From positions 310,001 to 374,000 of the forward strand of contig SADC01001370.1 in NCBI GenBank assembly GCA_004194705.1: 64,000 bases of DNA, read 5' to 3'. The DNA is from Ditylenchus dipsaci (taxonomy: Eukaryota; Nematoda; Chromadorea; Rhabditida; Anguinidae). Under the pieces are notes generated by a model, which made no database searches, was not told the DNA's origin, and saw nothing but the letters and a program-made list of their open reading frames with translations. This document shows positions 47,601-57,228 of this stretch, in pieces. The translations under genes were made by a program, and so were the position numbers. Within the stretch, counting starts at the first letter, position 1. The number at the start of each line of letters is the position of its first letter.

Positions 47601-50600
47601 GACTAGAAAATGGTAATAGTTATACACGCAATGACAATGCTGTTTTGTCTATAACTTGTCTATTGCAGAGTTCAGCCAGAGAAATAGAGCACGCAAAGAG
47701 GCCGTCCCTTCCAACCTGATCCAGAAGTAGTGGCTATGACGGAGAAAGTGCCTGAACAGATTCGTGTCAAGCCCGGCCCTATTGCCGACGACTGTTTAAA
47801 GATATATGACGACTTCTCATCGTAAGTCGCTACTTTTGACAACGAGCAATTAGATAGTCGCGCTGGACTTAATTTCGTCGATAGCTCGCCCATATTTTCG
47901 GGGTGCTCCTAAGCTTGTTTATGGGACTTTTGATTAAATGCGGCAACATAAATAAAGGCTCAAAACGCGTGACAATTTATCACATTCTTGAAAAATGAGT
48001 TTTTTACGATTTATATATTTAGGCTTTAACTAAAAACACACAGAAACACTGATTTCCCCAGTAAAGCGGTGTTTTCTAACCATTAATTTTGTTTTCGGGG
48101 TGAGCATTTCTCCCTGCAATTCTAGATTCTAGTCAGTGATTTACATGGGAAATCAGTATTTCAGTGTGTATGATTTCAAGCCGTAAACAGCTGTTAACAT
48201 CTGTAGCACAGAGGTTAAATGTACAATCGGCCACTCAAAACTTTTTTCATTAAAATGATCTCCTCTATTTACAGCAAGATCTGCGGTTTCAAGCCGTTGT
48301 CAGCGCAGGAGATCTTCGCCGAATTTGCCCACCGGGGTCCAATGACTCCAAGCACAGGGCCAAAGCCGCCTACAGCTACCATAAACTACTCCAGTTTTGG
48401 TGCTCTTCTATGGGTCCTTCCACCCCTTCCGAAAGTGGCCTGCGGCCAGCCAGCGCACTGCCCATGCCTTCTCTAGACAGACAGCAGCAGCAGTCAATAG
48501 CAGCAGTATCTGCTCCCCCAATGGACGATGGTGGGTAAGAGGACTGACAGCTGGAGGGCCAGATGTGGACGACCAGGCTGCTCTTCAAAACAAGGTGGAG
48601 ACTATATTGAGGGAGTGGATGACCATCTGTTACACTCCCATGGCACAACGAGATCCTCCGCATGCTCTAAGCACCATTGTCAAGCTAGTGAGTGGAACTG
48701 TTTCTAGGCAAATTGCACAGTTTTTCATTAAACTATTTAGATGCACCAAACAGGAGTGCTGGCCACCGATGACATGATCTCCAAGTTCTTTAAATTGTGT
48801 GCAGACATCTGCTTTGATGTGTCTTACAGACTGCTGAAAAATGAAGGCACTAGTCAGTCCACTGTGGTCCGTCGCAGATGCTACTACACTCTCGACGCTT
48901 TTGTTAAGCTAACCTGGTGGGTGGTTCTCTCTGTTTACATGAGGGTTTTCATACGGAAATATTCCCGGACACATTGGAAATTGTGTCTAAGCATGAAAAA
49001 CACGAACATGAAGTCTATATGAACATGAAGTCTATATTGTTGTCGGTTTTTAGCCTCATGGTGAAGTACAGTGACGGAGTGCACCACTCCACTAAAGTCA
49101 ACCTGCTGAAAAAAGTGCTGGGAATCCTCTCTTCTGCTCTTCATGCCGACCATGAGGCCAGGAAAGCTGACTTTAACGGAATGGTAGGTAGAGATAATGC
49201 GAATATATAACTACATAAAGAGCCTATTGCAGCCCTTCCACCGCATCCTAATCCTAATGTTCAACGAGCTGACTTCTCCTGATCCTGTGCTAGACCCCAT
49301 TAGCTGGCACATTTTGGAAGCTTTCGGGTTGGTTTTCGCCTTCTTCGCAGCTCTTATTACTAAACAATTGCAGGCAAACCCTGTTTGTTCTGCAACCTAG
49401 ACGACTTCCGGTTTTGCCTTCCACTGGCTGGACATCATAGGCCACCGCAACTTCATCGGCCGACTGCTGTCCGAGAGTAGTGACCAAGTTGGCAGTGACC
49501 AGACCAGAACTGCAGCCATGTACACCCAGTTGTTGTTGTGCCATCTCAAGTTCCTGGCACCTTTCCTGCGTAACGTAGTCATGCCTCACCCTATTGCTGT
49601 CATTTATAAGGGCACACTCAGGGTGTTGCTGGTCATTTTACACGACTTTCCAGAAATATTATGCGAGTACCACTATGTGCTGTGTGATGTAATCCCGGCC
49701 AACTGCGTGCAGTTGAGGAACTTAGTATTGAGTGCTTATCCCAGAGACATGCAATTGCCTGATCCATTCACTAAGTCTATGGAAATGGTAAGCCACGGTC
49801 TATTGTAAAAAAATTAAATGGGGACAGAGTCCTTTCTTTCCGAGTCGCCCATAGCTTACGAAAATGATATTGTGGGTGTTTTCATGGGGTTTTTTCATGC
49901 CATCCCAAAAATTTTGTGGAAAAAGTTTGGACGATACGGAAAAATGCCCGCGTTTTGGGAAAAAGTGCCCGCATTATGTAAAAAAAGTTCCCGCGTTTTT
50001 TCGTTCTAGTCAAACAGGGTAAAACTTTTTTTGTCACAGATTCACTTTTTTCTGTCACAGATTTTCTTATTTCTGTCACAGATTTTAGTTTTCCCTGTTT
50101 CTTTCGAATTTTTTGATCTTTTTTAAAAGTTATTACACTATCAGATAGCCTTGCGATTCTAGTTTCTGGCGAGGTATCATTTTTGCATTTTCCTTGCAAA
50201 ATATAACACATATAGGTGAAAGTATGAAGGAAGTAAGAAAAATAATTTGGATCATAATTTTACCTTTTTGTGCTAAATTTTGCAGAGATGGTGCAGCAAA
50301 TAATACTCCGCCAGCAACTAGAATCGCAGGGCTACGTAATGGTGTTAAAACTTTAAAATAAGGTTAGAAAATTTAGCAGAAAGAGCCGATAGGAAAGGAA
50401 AGCTCAAATCTGTGACAGAAATGAGGAAATCTGTGACAGAAAAAAGTGAATTTGTGACAAAAACAAGTATTGCCCGTCAAAAAAGCGGAAAAAGGCCCGC
50501 TTTTTGTGAAAATGTACCCGCTTTTTTGAAAAAGTGCCATCTTTTTGTGAAAAAATGCCCGCTTCTGGATGTACCCTGTTGTATTCATTATGCTTTATAT

Positions 50601-53600
50601 TAGCGTAATTCTTGAAGCTGAAACTGCAGTATTTTGCAGTAAATAAATGGTATATTATACGGTTGCCAGAAAATGCAGACTCAGTCCTTGTTATAGAGCG
50701 GTTTCACAAAAAGCGGGCACTTTTTCGCCTTTTTGACTAGAACGGAAAAACGCGGGCACTTTTTCACATAACGCGGGCACTTTTGCCCCAAACGCGGGCA
50801 TTTTTCTGTTTTGTCCAAACAGTTTACACTTTTAGCTTTACATATCGGCAATTGGAAATTACATAATTACCGTATTTTCTCTAATAAGCGCCCCTCTCTA
50901 ATTAGTGCGCCCCCCTTAACTTCAAGTGCTCTGAAACTTCTGTTTTCATCAACTTTTTAAGCTCTGTAAAAAGTGCCTGCGAGGGATTTTAAAAATCTAA
51001 CAGGCACTTTTTACAGAGCTCAAAAAGTTAATGAAAAGAGAAATTTCAGACCACTTTAATACTACGCTCACATAGGCTAGTCGTGGTCGAGGTCGATCTC
51101 AAAGTGCTCACATAGGCAGGTCGAGGTCGTGGTCGGGGTCGAGCTTTTTTATTTAAAAATCGTGTTTCAAAAATATTTGAAATTTTTTTTCTTGCAACAT
51201 GACCATTGTCCATATTTTTTCAGTACAGAAGCTCGTGTTTGATACTATCCGGTGCAGAAAATTCAGGGCTTTCTTTTGGCTGTAAAAGTTTCCAACATTT
51301 ATTGCAAAAATTGCTTATGAAATTCAATTTTTCTAATATTTTTTTGAGCTCGACCAGGACCTCGACCACCCCTATTGATTTAATGAAATCTCAACGTTTT
51401 TGTCTTTTGAGAAAACTTTCCGGGGTAACTTTTATGCTGAGAAAGCCTAGAATAAAAGAATTTTCGGCGCTAGTAGCGAATAACCTCCCCCTTTGGGTAC
51501 TTTTTACTTAAGTGAAAAAGGTGAAAATCGTGGGGGGGGGGTGGTGGTATTCGCTACTAGGGTCGAATTTTCGTTTTATAGCCTTATTTTTCTATTATTG
51601 ATAATTTAAACTCGATGGATGAAATTTTTGACTAACTTTAATCCCATGACAAAAAAATAAGCGATTTTTTGGTTTTTATTGTGTATTTTATGCATTTCTT
51701 ATAGAAAGTTGTCTGATTTATCTTTTACAATAAAATTCTTAATAAGCCGACCAGGTGGTTTACTAAAACGAGGGGAGGGGTAAACTTTTTGCGAAAATTC
51801 AATTACGCTCATCAGAATTTCACTTTGATCGGCTTAATCGCTGAGAATCACACCCTGAACCATCCAGAACCACCCTAAACCTCTCAAAACCATCCTAATC
51901 ACTGGTTCAGGGTATTTAAATACTGGTCGGGAGTTGTTTTTGAGTGGTTAAGGGGAGTTCTGGATGGTTTAGGGTGTGATTCTCAGCGATTTATCCAGTC
52001 AAAGTAAAATTCTGATGAGCGTAATTGAATTTTCGCAAAAAGTTTACCCCGTTAGTGAACCACAAAAAACCAACTTTCAGTGGCTTTTGGTCCTTCTGAG
52101 GTCGAATTCTGAGCGACCTAAGCTATTTTCAGACTATTAAATTTGATTTCCCACAAAATTTTGACCTTAAACTTACTCCCTGCTTGCAATTATTTAATTT
52201 TGACGTCAAATTTTTGACGTAAAAACCGTAATTTTGACGTAAATTATAGACGTCTACACTGTAGACGTCTACAATATACTTTGCTGTAGACTCTACAGCA
52301 AAGGGACGGCACTAAATTGGAAAGTTTATAAGCCGTCGAAAACGAGTCCCCCTATTAATAAATTTAAAAAAAATCCGAAAGTTCAGTGAAAAGATTGAAT
52401 ACCTGGCTTGTCAAATAGGCGTTGTGTTACAGTCAAACCTCGTTATAGTGCGACCCCAAAAGTTCGTTCCAGCCTCGGGTCCGACACTTTTTTTACCTCG
52501 ATTTTTGAATATTTTTGTAAGTTCTGTTTTTACAGTCTGGTCCCAAATATCGTCAGGATTCCGATTTTGCCTATCGTTTTTCTAAAACCTAAAATTTTTT
52601 TTTTTAAAAAGCAAAACCTCGATATAGTGCGACCCTTTTTCAAAATGTGGTCGCACTATATCGAGGTTTTGCTTTTTTAGAAGAAAAAAGTTTTCAGAAA
52701 AACGATCGGCAAAATCGGAATCCTGACGATATTTGGGACCAGACTGTAAAAACAGAACTTACAAAAATCTTCAAAAATCGAGGTAAAAAAAGTGTCGGAC
52801 CCGAGGCTGGAACGAACTTTTGTGGGTCGCACTATAACGAGGTTTGACTGTAATGAGAGTTGAAAAATCTTGTACGTTGTTAAAATATGTGCTAATTCTC
52901 TGCTACGAAATTCCCTAAAAATATATAGACAAATAGAATGTGGTTATTCGAGCTCGACCTCGACCTGCCTATGTGAGCACTTTTTGTAGATGATCTCGAC
53001 CTCGACCACCTATGTGAGAACCCCTTGTCGATCGACCTCAACCCCGACCTCGACTCGCCTATGTGAGCACGGGGAAAGTTTGAAAAAATCGCCACTCTCT
53101 AATAAGCGGCCCGGGGCGCTTATTAGAGAAAATACGGTATTTACTAGAAAAACTGTATTATTAAGATCGAAAGCCTGCCAGAGATGAGCTCTAATCCCAA
53201 AATGCACCGAGAAGTGGCAGCCATGATCCCTGCTGAGCTCCGTGCCAAATTGGATGACTACTTGGAGACGCGCTCCTCCGTCAGCTTTTTGTCGGAATTG
53301 CCGACCTCTCTGCAAGTGTCGCAGGTGGCTGGCTCAAAGTACAACGTGAGTGTGATGAATGCGGTAGCCATGTACGTAGGCATTAGGGCTATCGACTCTA
53401 TTCACGAAAAAGCCCAGAGGATATCCATGGCATCCATTGCACATACCGCCTATATGGACATCTTCCAAAACCTCGCTGTATCACTGTGCACTGAAGGTAG
53501 CACGCACCACTAGTTTAGCTATATTCACAATTGGAAACTCGATTTTAGGGAGGTATTTGCTGTTCAATGCCATAGCCAACCAGCTACGTTATCCCAACTC

Positions 53601-54012
53601 CCACACCATTACTTCAGCTGCACCTTGCTTTACCTCTTCCTCGAGGCTAACGCAGAGATTATACAAGAGCAGATCACTAGGTTTATCAACTTTATCGCAG
53701 CAATTGTATACAAATAATATTTTAGGATTTTGTTTGAAAGACTGGTTGCCCTGAGACCACATCCCTGGGGACTTCTGATAACATTCATTGAGTTGATCCG
53801 CAACCGTCGCTACGACTTCTGGACCCATGAGTTTGTGCGGTGCGCACCTGAGATCGAGCGGTAATTAAATCAAATATCTGAAAAAGTCTAAATCTGTGTC
53901 TATTTTTTACAGATTGTTCACGAGTGTTGCCAACTCCTGCAGTGTAGGATCGGCTGTGCCTGAACACCAGCAACCTCTTGTGGCTACCAATGGAATTGTT
54001 GCCAGCGAGTAA
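35652..54012 (+). CDS. CNOT1: CNOT1, scaffold of the CCR4-NOT deadenylase
   Basis: Cytoplasmic scaffold that holds the CAF1/CCR4 nucleases and NOT modules for mRNA deadenylation. About 32 exons. Landmarks: tentative exon 1 35652-35682 ([10 protein letters not shown]); 36254-36471; 36529-36755; 36842-37015; 37073-37342; 37935-38168; 38213-38334; 39646-40046; 40254-40318; 41939-42025; 42079-42203 ([20 protein letters not shown]); 42280-42639; 42686-42841; 43223-43275; 43328-43697 ([20 protein letters not shown]); 44868-45044; 45105-45364; 45424-45534; 45580-45652; 47317-47612 (DUF3819: [20 protein letters not shown]); 47669-47821; 48275-48530; 48551-48687; 48741-48916; 49054-49183; 49233-49327; 49374-49787 ([20 protein letters not shown]); 53166-53496; 53549-53680 ([19 protein letters not shown]); 53726-53860; 53913-54012. 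Single-base frame breaks occur near 38010, 38242, 42335, 45170, 47700, 48400, 49410 and 53605. The N-terminal ~150 residues and the segment after DUF3819 of vertebrate CNOT1 are not seen. Confidence 0.93.
35787..36043. mobile_element. CCGTATATTCTCGATTAGAAGG element in CNOT1 intron 1
   Basis: Ends ATACCGTATATTCTCGATTA and CTAATAGAGAATATACGGTA are inverted. The interior shares ATATATCAGCCTAG, GGGTTGAAAAATAG and a purine-rich segment with the copies at 24995 and 40930. If the tentative first exon is right, it sits in intron 1; otherwise it is upstream of the gene. Confidence 0.85.
38486..38904. mobile_element. TA-flanked CAGTCGACTCTCGATTTAAG palindromic MITE in CNOT1 intron 7
   Basis: Left CAGTCGACTCTCGATTTAAG, right CTTAAATCGAGAATCGACTG reversed as expected; flanks are TA on both sides (38484-38485 and 38905-38906). 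The body is a palindrome with a central inverted pair, AAGACCTCGATTTAAGGACAG / CTGTCCTTAAATTGAGG. The half-sites differ by scattered substitutions only. Confidence 0.92.
39145..39362. mobile_element. family A palindrome nested in a larger inverted repeat, CNOT1 intron 7
   Basis: Core arms TTCTAGATTCTGATGAAGTA / CTCATCAGAAACTAGAAG surround TTTTACATTTT-like sequence. Outside lie longer inverted arms rich in TTTTTTGGCGCAAATTTTTG / AAAAAAGTATTGTCC (38990-39480), so the total palindrome is near 490 bp. Confidence 0.75.
40455..41860. mobile_element. nested composite of inverted repeats in CNOT1 intron 10
   Basis: Outer arms carry CTTAACCGAAACTTGCTAAA-type text at the left and GTTAAGCGGGTTTTCGTTAA at the right. 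Inside lie, in order: a palindrome of TTCGAGCTCGAGTTGAACTT-type units (about 40515-40905), a CTAATAAGGCGG element (about 40930-41158; right end CCTTATTAGAGGAAATACG), and a palindrome built from GGTATACCCCAGCACTCAAT units on both strands (about 41160-41775). The open frame at 41519-41749 is a by-product of that repeat. Confidence 0.8.
43013..43082 (+). mobile_element. tRNA-like sequence in CNOT1 intron 14
   Basis: GGCCTAGTGGTAAAACAGCGG resembles a tRNA D arm (A box) and GGTTCGATTCTC a T arm (B box) about 35 bp further on, with ATTGTAGC after it where an acceptor 3' strand would be. The acceptor stem does not pair convincingly by eye. A decayed tRNA gene or tRNA-derived SINE is likelier than a working tRNA. 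Confidence 0.45.
43850..44040. repeat. palindromic repeat, family B, in CNOT1 intron 16
   Basis: Arms with ACTTGGTTTCTAACAAAAC and GTTTTGTTAGAAACCAAGCT, then CTGTACGGATTTTT / AAAAATCTATACAG, and outer TCATTGAGC / GTTCAATGA. Closely related to the palindrome at 8690-8830. Confidence 0.8.
44598..44846. mobile_element. CCGTATTTCCTCTAATAAGCGCCC palindromic element next to CNOT1 exon 17
   Basis: TACCGTATTTCCTCTAATAAG at the left and CTTATTAGAGGAAATATGGTA at the right bound a near-perfect 245-bp palindrome (inner arms CCACCCCAAAATCCGG / CCGGATTTTGGGTGGG). The right end is only about 21 bp upstream of the exon 17 acceptor (44867), so it contributes or displaces branch-site sequence. Confidence 0.9.
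46428..47090. mobile_element. TTAA-flanked piggyBac-type MITE nested in the element at 46070
   Basis: Ends GTGGGAAGGAGTA and TACTCCTTCCCTG are inverted, and the four bases TTAA flank both sides (46424-46427 and 47091-47094), the target duplication of piggyBac transposons. Inner arms consist of GGCACAAACT-type units (TGTGCCACTTCAGTTTG / CAAACTGAAGTGGCACA). No transposase. It is itself split by the element at 46561-46916. Confidence 0.88.
46561..46916. mobile_element. TA-flanked mariner-type MITE nested in the TTAA element
   Basis: TTGGGTTGGTCCATTAAGTT at the left resembles the classical mariner terminus, and the right end TTATGGATTAACCCAA is its inverse. TA flanks both sides (46559-46560, 46917-46918). 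About 356 bp, palindromic through much of its length (TGCATGGGTTCC; AAACAGGATAAAACTTTTTG / CAAAAAGTTTTGTCCTGTTT), with no transposase. Confidence 0.9.
48531..48550 (+). other. candidate 20-nt intron or frame break in CNOT1
   Basis: The linker frame reading [12 protein letters not shown] meets TAA just after GATGGTGGG, and the next conserved block ([20 protein letters not shown]) is in another frame. Removing GTGGGTAAGAGGACTGACAG (20 nt, GT-AG) joins the two frames as [10 protein letters not shown]. That is far below normal animal intron length, so a local base error or a missing segment must be considered equally. Confidence 0.35.
49930..50815. mobile_element. nested palindrome with family A core in CNOT1 intron 28
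   Basis: Outer arms consist of AATGCCCGCGTTT / AACGCGGGCATTT units (49936-50010 and 50703-50812). Inner arms are TTTCTGTCACAGATT units (50030-50100) facing CTGTGACAGAAATGAGG (50408-50455). The core at 50130-50350 is the family A palindrome. Confidence 0.8.
51730..52070. mobile_element. palindromic element, family C, copy 1
   Basis: Arms GGGGTAAACTTTTTGCGAAA / TTTCGCAAAAAGTTTACCCC with inner AATCGCTGAGAATCACACCC / GGGTGTGATTCTCAGCGATT. The same order of motifs is found in the palindrome at 58735-59527. Confidence 0.85.
52430..52850. mobile_element. TA-flanked CAGTCAAACCTCGTTATAGTG palindromic MITE
   Basis: Left CAGTCAAACCTCGTTATAGT, right ACTATAACGAGGTTTGACTG, TA on both sides (52428-52429 and 52851-52852). 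The 421-bp body is almost a perfect palindrome, with a central inverted AAACCTCGATATAGTGCGAC. It is the least diverged family member in the window. Confidence 0.94.
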
Positions 54013-54289
54013 AGTACATAAATAATGAGAGCTGCTCTTTACAATCCTCTAAATTTTATTATTTTATTTTGCAAATGTATTATTGGTAATTTTGTGCAAG
54101 TGAAAATGTATTGCTGTATATCGGGTATGTATGTTAACAATTTGTAACAAATAAATGGAAATAATTGAAAACTTAGCAAATCTTTGTCTCTTGCATTTCT
54201 GCACTTCTTTAGACAATCAGCATAATTACAGCCTAAAGAGTGAAAAATTGGCTAAATATGAGTATAACCACCCTACTCGATGTGAGTAT

Positions 54290-54750
54290 AACGGTAGCCG
54301 GACAATTTGCACTCTTAACCAGATATGTCGCGCGACATTTTGCACCCTGAGCCAAATTTGTCGCGCGACAATTTGCACTCTAGCGCTTTTTGTCACTCTA
54401 AGTGATCAAATCCAATATAATGCATGGCCATCTTTATATCGCGCTTGAAACTCCGAACAATAATAACAACTAATCATAACATATTCAATCCTCATCCTCG
54501 ACATCCGATTCCTCAACTTCATCCACATCTGGATTTCTTCCTTTCGCATACCAAAGAGATTCGTTTCAAAAAGCACTAGAGTGCAAATTGTCGCGCGACA
54601 AAAAGCGCTAGAGTGCAAATTGTCGCGCGACAAAAACACTTAGAGTGCGCATTGTCGCGCGACAAATATATAACGACAATTTGCACTCTAGTGCAAAATG
54701 TCGCGCGACATATTTGGCTAAGAGTGCAAATTGTCCGGTTACCAGTATAA
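54290..54750. repeat. TGTCGCGCGACA inverted tandem repeats
   Basis: Units of TGTCGCGCGACA joined by TTTGCACTCT-type spacers occur three times at 54325-54380 and four times inverted at 54585-54715, around a 170-bp centre. TCGCGCGA is itself palindromic, so every unit is a small hairpin as well. Outermost arms are CGGACAATTTGCACTCTTA and its inverse. It lies about 280 bp beyond the CNOT1 stop. Confidence 0.88.
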
Positions 54751-54782
54751 CCACCCCACTCAATACAGTGCGTTTCATATTT

Positions 54783-55920
54783 ATACGACACCCCATTTTT
54801 TTGCCAAAAACATTATTTTTTTGTTCAATTTATTTATATTTTTCAACTAGCATGTGGAAAACCGCAGTAAATTGCATTCCACTCCAAAAACGGTGTTTTT
54901 TCGAACAGAAAAAAAATATTTTGCCGAAATGGCGAAAAACCAGCGTTTCATAATGATACGACATTTTCGTGAAAACATGTTTATTGGTCCTATAGCATAT
55001 TTATTCGCATCAAGAACAGATTTACAGTGTAAGCCCTGAATCTCAGCTACAATTTGGTAGGTAAAATTATTCTTTTTGATTATTACTAAAAAAGTTATGA
55101 CCATCAACAAAAAAGTGTCGATTTCTAGTCAAAATCAAAGTGAATCTAAAGAAAATGGTTGTTTGGTCACATAAATACTGACTTTTCTTAAAAGTTTCAA
55201 TGTCAAAATGTACCAGTTGATGCACTTTTTGAAAGCTAAATAATTTCTTCACAAAATGACATGTCAGCCATTTTCAAAGGATTGCACAGAGCTGAGAAAC
55301 GGACGGTTGAAGTTAGAAAAAAAACCCAAGTAAAAAAGTAAAATAAAATCCTCTATGTTTGCCTTATTTTGGGACATTTTCACTTCTTTCAACTTCAACC
55401 GTCCGTTTCTCAGCCTTGTGCAATCCTTTGAAAATGGCTGACTTGTCATTTTGTGGAGAAATTTTTTAGCTTTCAAAAAGTGCATCAACTGGTACATTAC
55501 GATATTGAAACTTTTAAGAAAAGTCAGTATTTAGTGACCAAACAACCATTTTCTTTAGATTTACTTTGATTTTGACTAGAAATCGACACTTTTTTGTTGA
55601 TGGTCATAACTTTTTTAGTAATGATCAAAAAGAATAATTTGACCTACCAAATTGTAGCTGAGATTCAGGGCTTACATTGTAAATCTGTTTTTGATGCGAA
55701 TGGTCATGCTATAGGACCAATAAACGTGTTTTCACGAAAATGTCGTATCATTATGAAACGCTGATTTTTTGCCTTTTCTGCAACATATTTTTCCTGTTTG
55801 AAAAAAACACCATTTATTAGGTGAATTGCGATTTTTTGCGGTTTTCTACATGATAGATACAAAACCTAAACTAACTAAACAAAAAAATACGTTTTTTCAA
55901 GAAAATGGGGGATGTCGTAT
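54783..55920. mobile_element. 1.14-kb palindrome with ATACGACA ends
   Basis: Left ATACGACACCCCATTTTTTT and right AAAATGGGGGATGTCGTAT are inverted. Arms of about 520 bp stay collinear (GTCAGCCATTTTCAAAGGAT / ATCCTTTGAAAATGGCTGAC; GAGAAACGGACGGTTGAAGT inverted) around a centre near 55345. No open frame of note. Confidence 0.9.
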
Positions 55921-55944
55921 TGTAAGGGAATGCGAAGTCAAGGG

Positions 55945-57086
55945 AGACTGCCCAGCGATTGGGTACACATTGTGATTGGGTACACTTTTTTTCGGTGTTT
56001 TTCAGCGATGTTTTACCGAATTTCACCGAAATAAAGTGTACCCAATCACAATTTGTACCCAATCGCTGGGCAGTCGGTTGGGACTAGGTTGGGTACAATT
56101 GTGATTGGGTACAGCGGTTGGGTACAATTGCGGTTGGGTACAGCGATTGGGTACAGTTTAAAAATTAGTTTTCAATTTATTTAGTCCCACCGCATGTTTT
56201 TTGAAATTTTTTCACTTAGGCTTAGCCTTAGGTGCAAGGTAGACCAGTGCTCGATAGGACCGTTACCACGCATTTGGGCACATCGCATTTGGGCACCCGC
56301 ATTTGGGCCCCGATTTTAAAGTTCCATATTTTGAAATTATAAATTGAAATGTATCAATATGTTACTGTTTTATAATAAAATTTGTATTCATTTCAGGTCC
56401 GAATACTTTCCATCGAAAATTTTGACTTTTCTAGATTTTTTACCTGCCTGCCTTCGGCAGGCAACCTAATTCAATAGGAAGCCCCTTTGGGGTACATGGT
56501 CCGGGATAAGGGCTGACCCTTTGGGGTACATGGTCCGGGATAAGGCTGACCCTTTGGGGTACATGGTATGGGATGCGGCCCAAATGCGTGTCAACGAAGC
56601 GGCTTAAGGTCAAACGTCCGTGGCCCGAAAAATTGACAAATTTCAATTTATAATTTAAAATATAGAATTTTAAATCGGGGCCCAAATGCGGTGCCCAAAT
56701 GCGGGTGCCCAAATGCGGTGTGCCCAAATGCGTGGTAACGGTCCTATCGAGCACTGGTCTACCTTGCACCTAAGGCTAAGCCTAAGTGAAAAAATTTCAA
56801 AAAACATGCGGTGGGACTAAATAAATTGAAAACTAATTTTTAAACTGTACCCAATCGCTGTACCCAACCGCAATTGTACCCAACCGCTGTACCCAATCAC
56901 AATTGTACCCAACCGCTGTACCCAACCACAATGTGTACCCAATCGCTGTTTTACCGTACAATTGTGATTGGGTACAGCGGTTGGGTACAATTGCGGTTGG
57001 GTACAGCGATTGGGTACAGTTTAAAAATTAGTTTTCAATTTATTTAGTCCCACCGCATGTTTTTTGAAATTTTTTCACTTAGGCTT
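55945..57086. mobile_element. GATTGGGTACA nested palindrome
   Basis: Units of GCGATTGGGTACA and inverse TGTACCCAATCGC form outer arms. A second palindrome inside (about 56215-56790) has units CGCATTTGGGCACC / GGTGCCCAAATGCG. Its centre holds direct repeats of CCCTTTGGGGTACATGGTCC. The segment 56097-56224 recurs directly at 56955-57086, so the right side has a duplicated arm. Confidence 0.85.
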
Positions 57087-57228
57087 AGGGAAGGGGTAAG
57101 GGAAGGGGTTTTGCGGCTGCAAATAATACCAAAATCGAATGAGGATTTGTCCTGTGTGGAATAGTTTTGACCGAAAGCAGAGTGGGAACTAGTCGTATGA
57201 TTAGCTGATTTGTGTTGCTGACCCGTCT

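Larger units (their letters stand above)
50874..53142. mobile_element. CCGTATTTTCTCTAATAAGCG element expanded by nested insertions, CNOT1 intron 28
   Basis: Left end TACCGTATTTTCTCTAATAA; right end GCGCTTATTAGAGAAAATAC at about 53119-53142. Immediately inside are inverted blocks of CTCACATAGGCNNGTCGAGGTCG units (51067-51145 and 52935-53075). Within these lie a hairpin with GGCGCTAGTAGCGAATA / TATTCGCTACTAGG (51450-51570), a 350-bp palindrome (51730-52070) and the TA-flanked MITE at 52430-52850. Confidence 0.8.

Noticed and set aside
54590..54720. TGTCGCGCGACA array as a CRISPR or operator array
   Set aside because: Spacers are repeats of one another and the array is inverted-paired, so a eukaryotic satellite or foldback repeat fits better.
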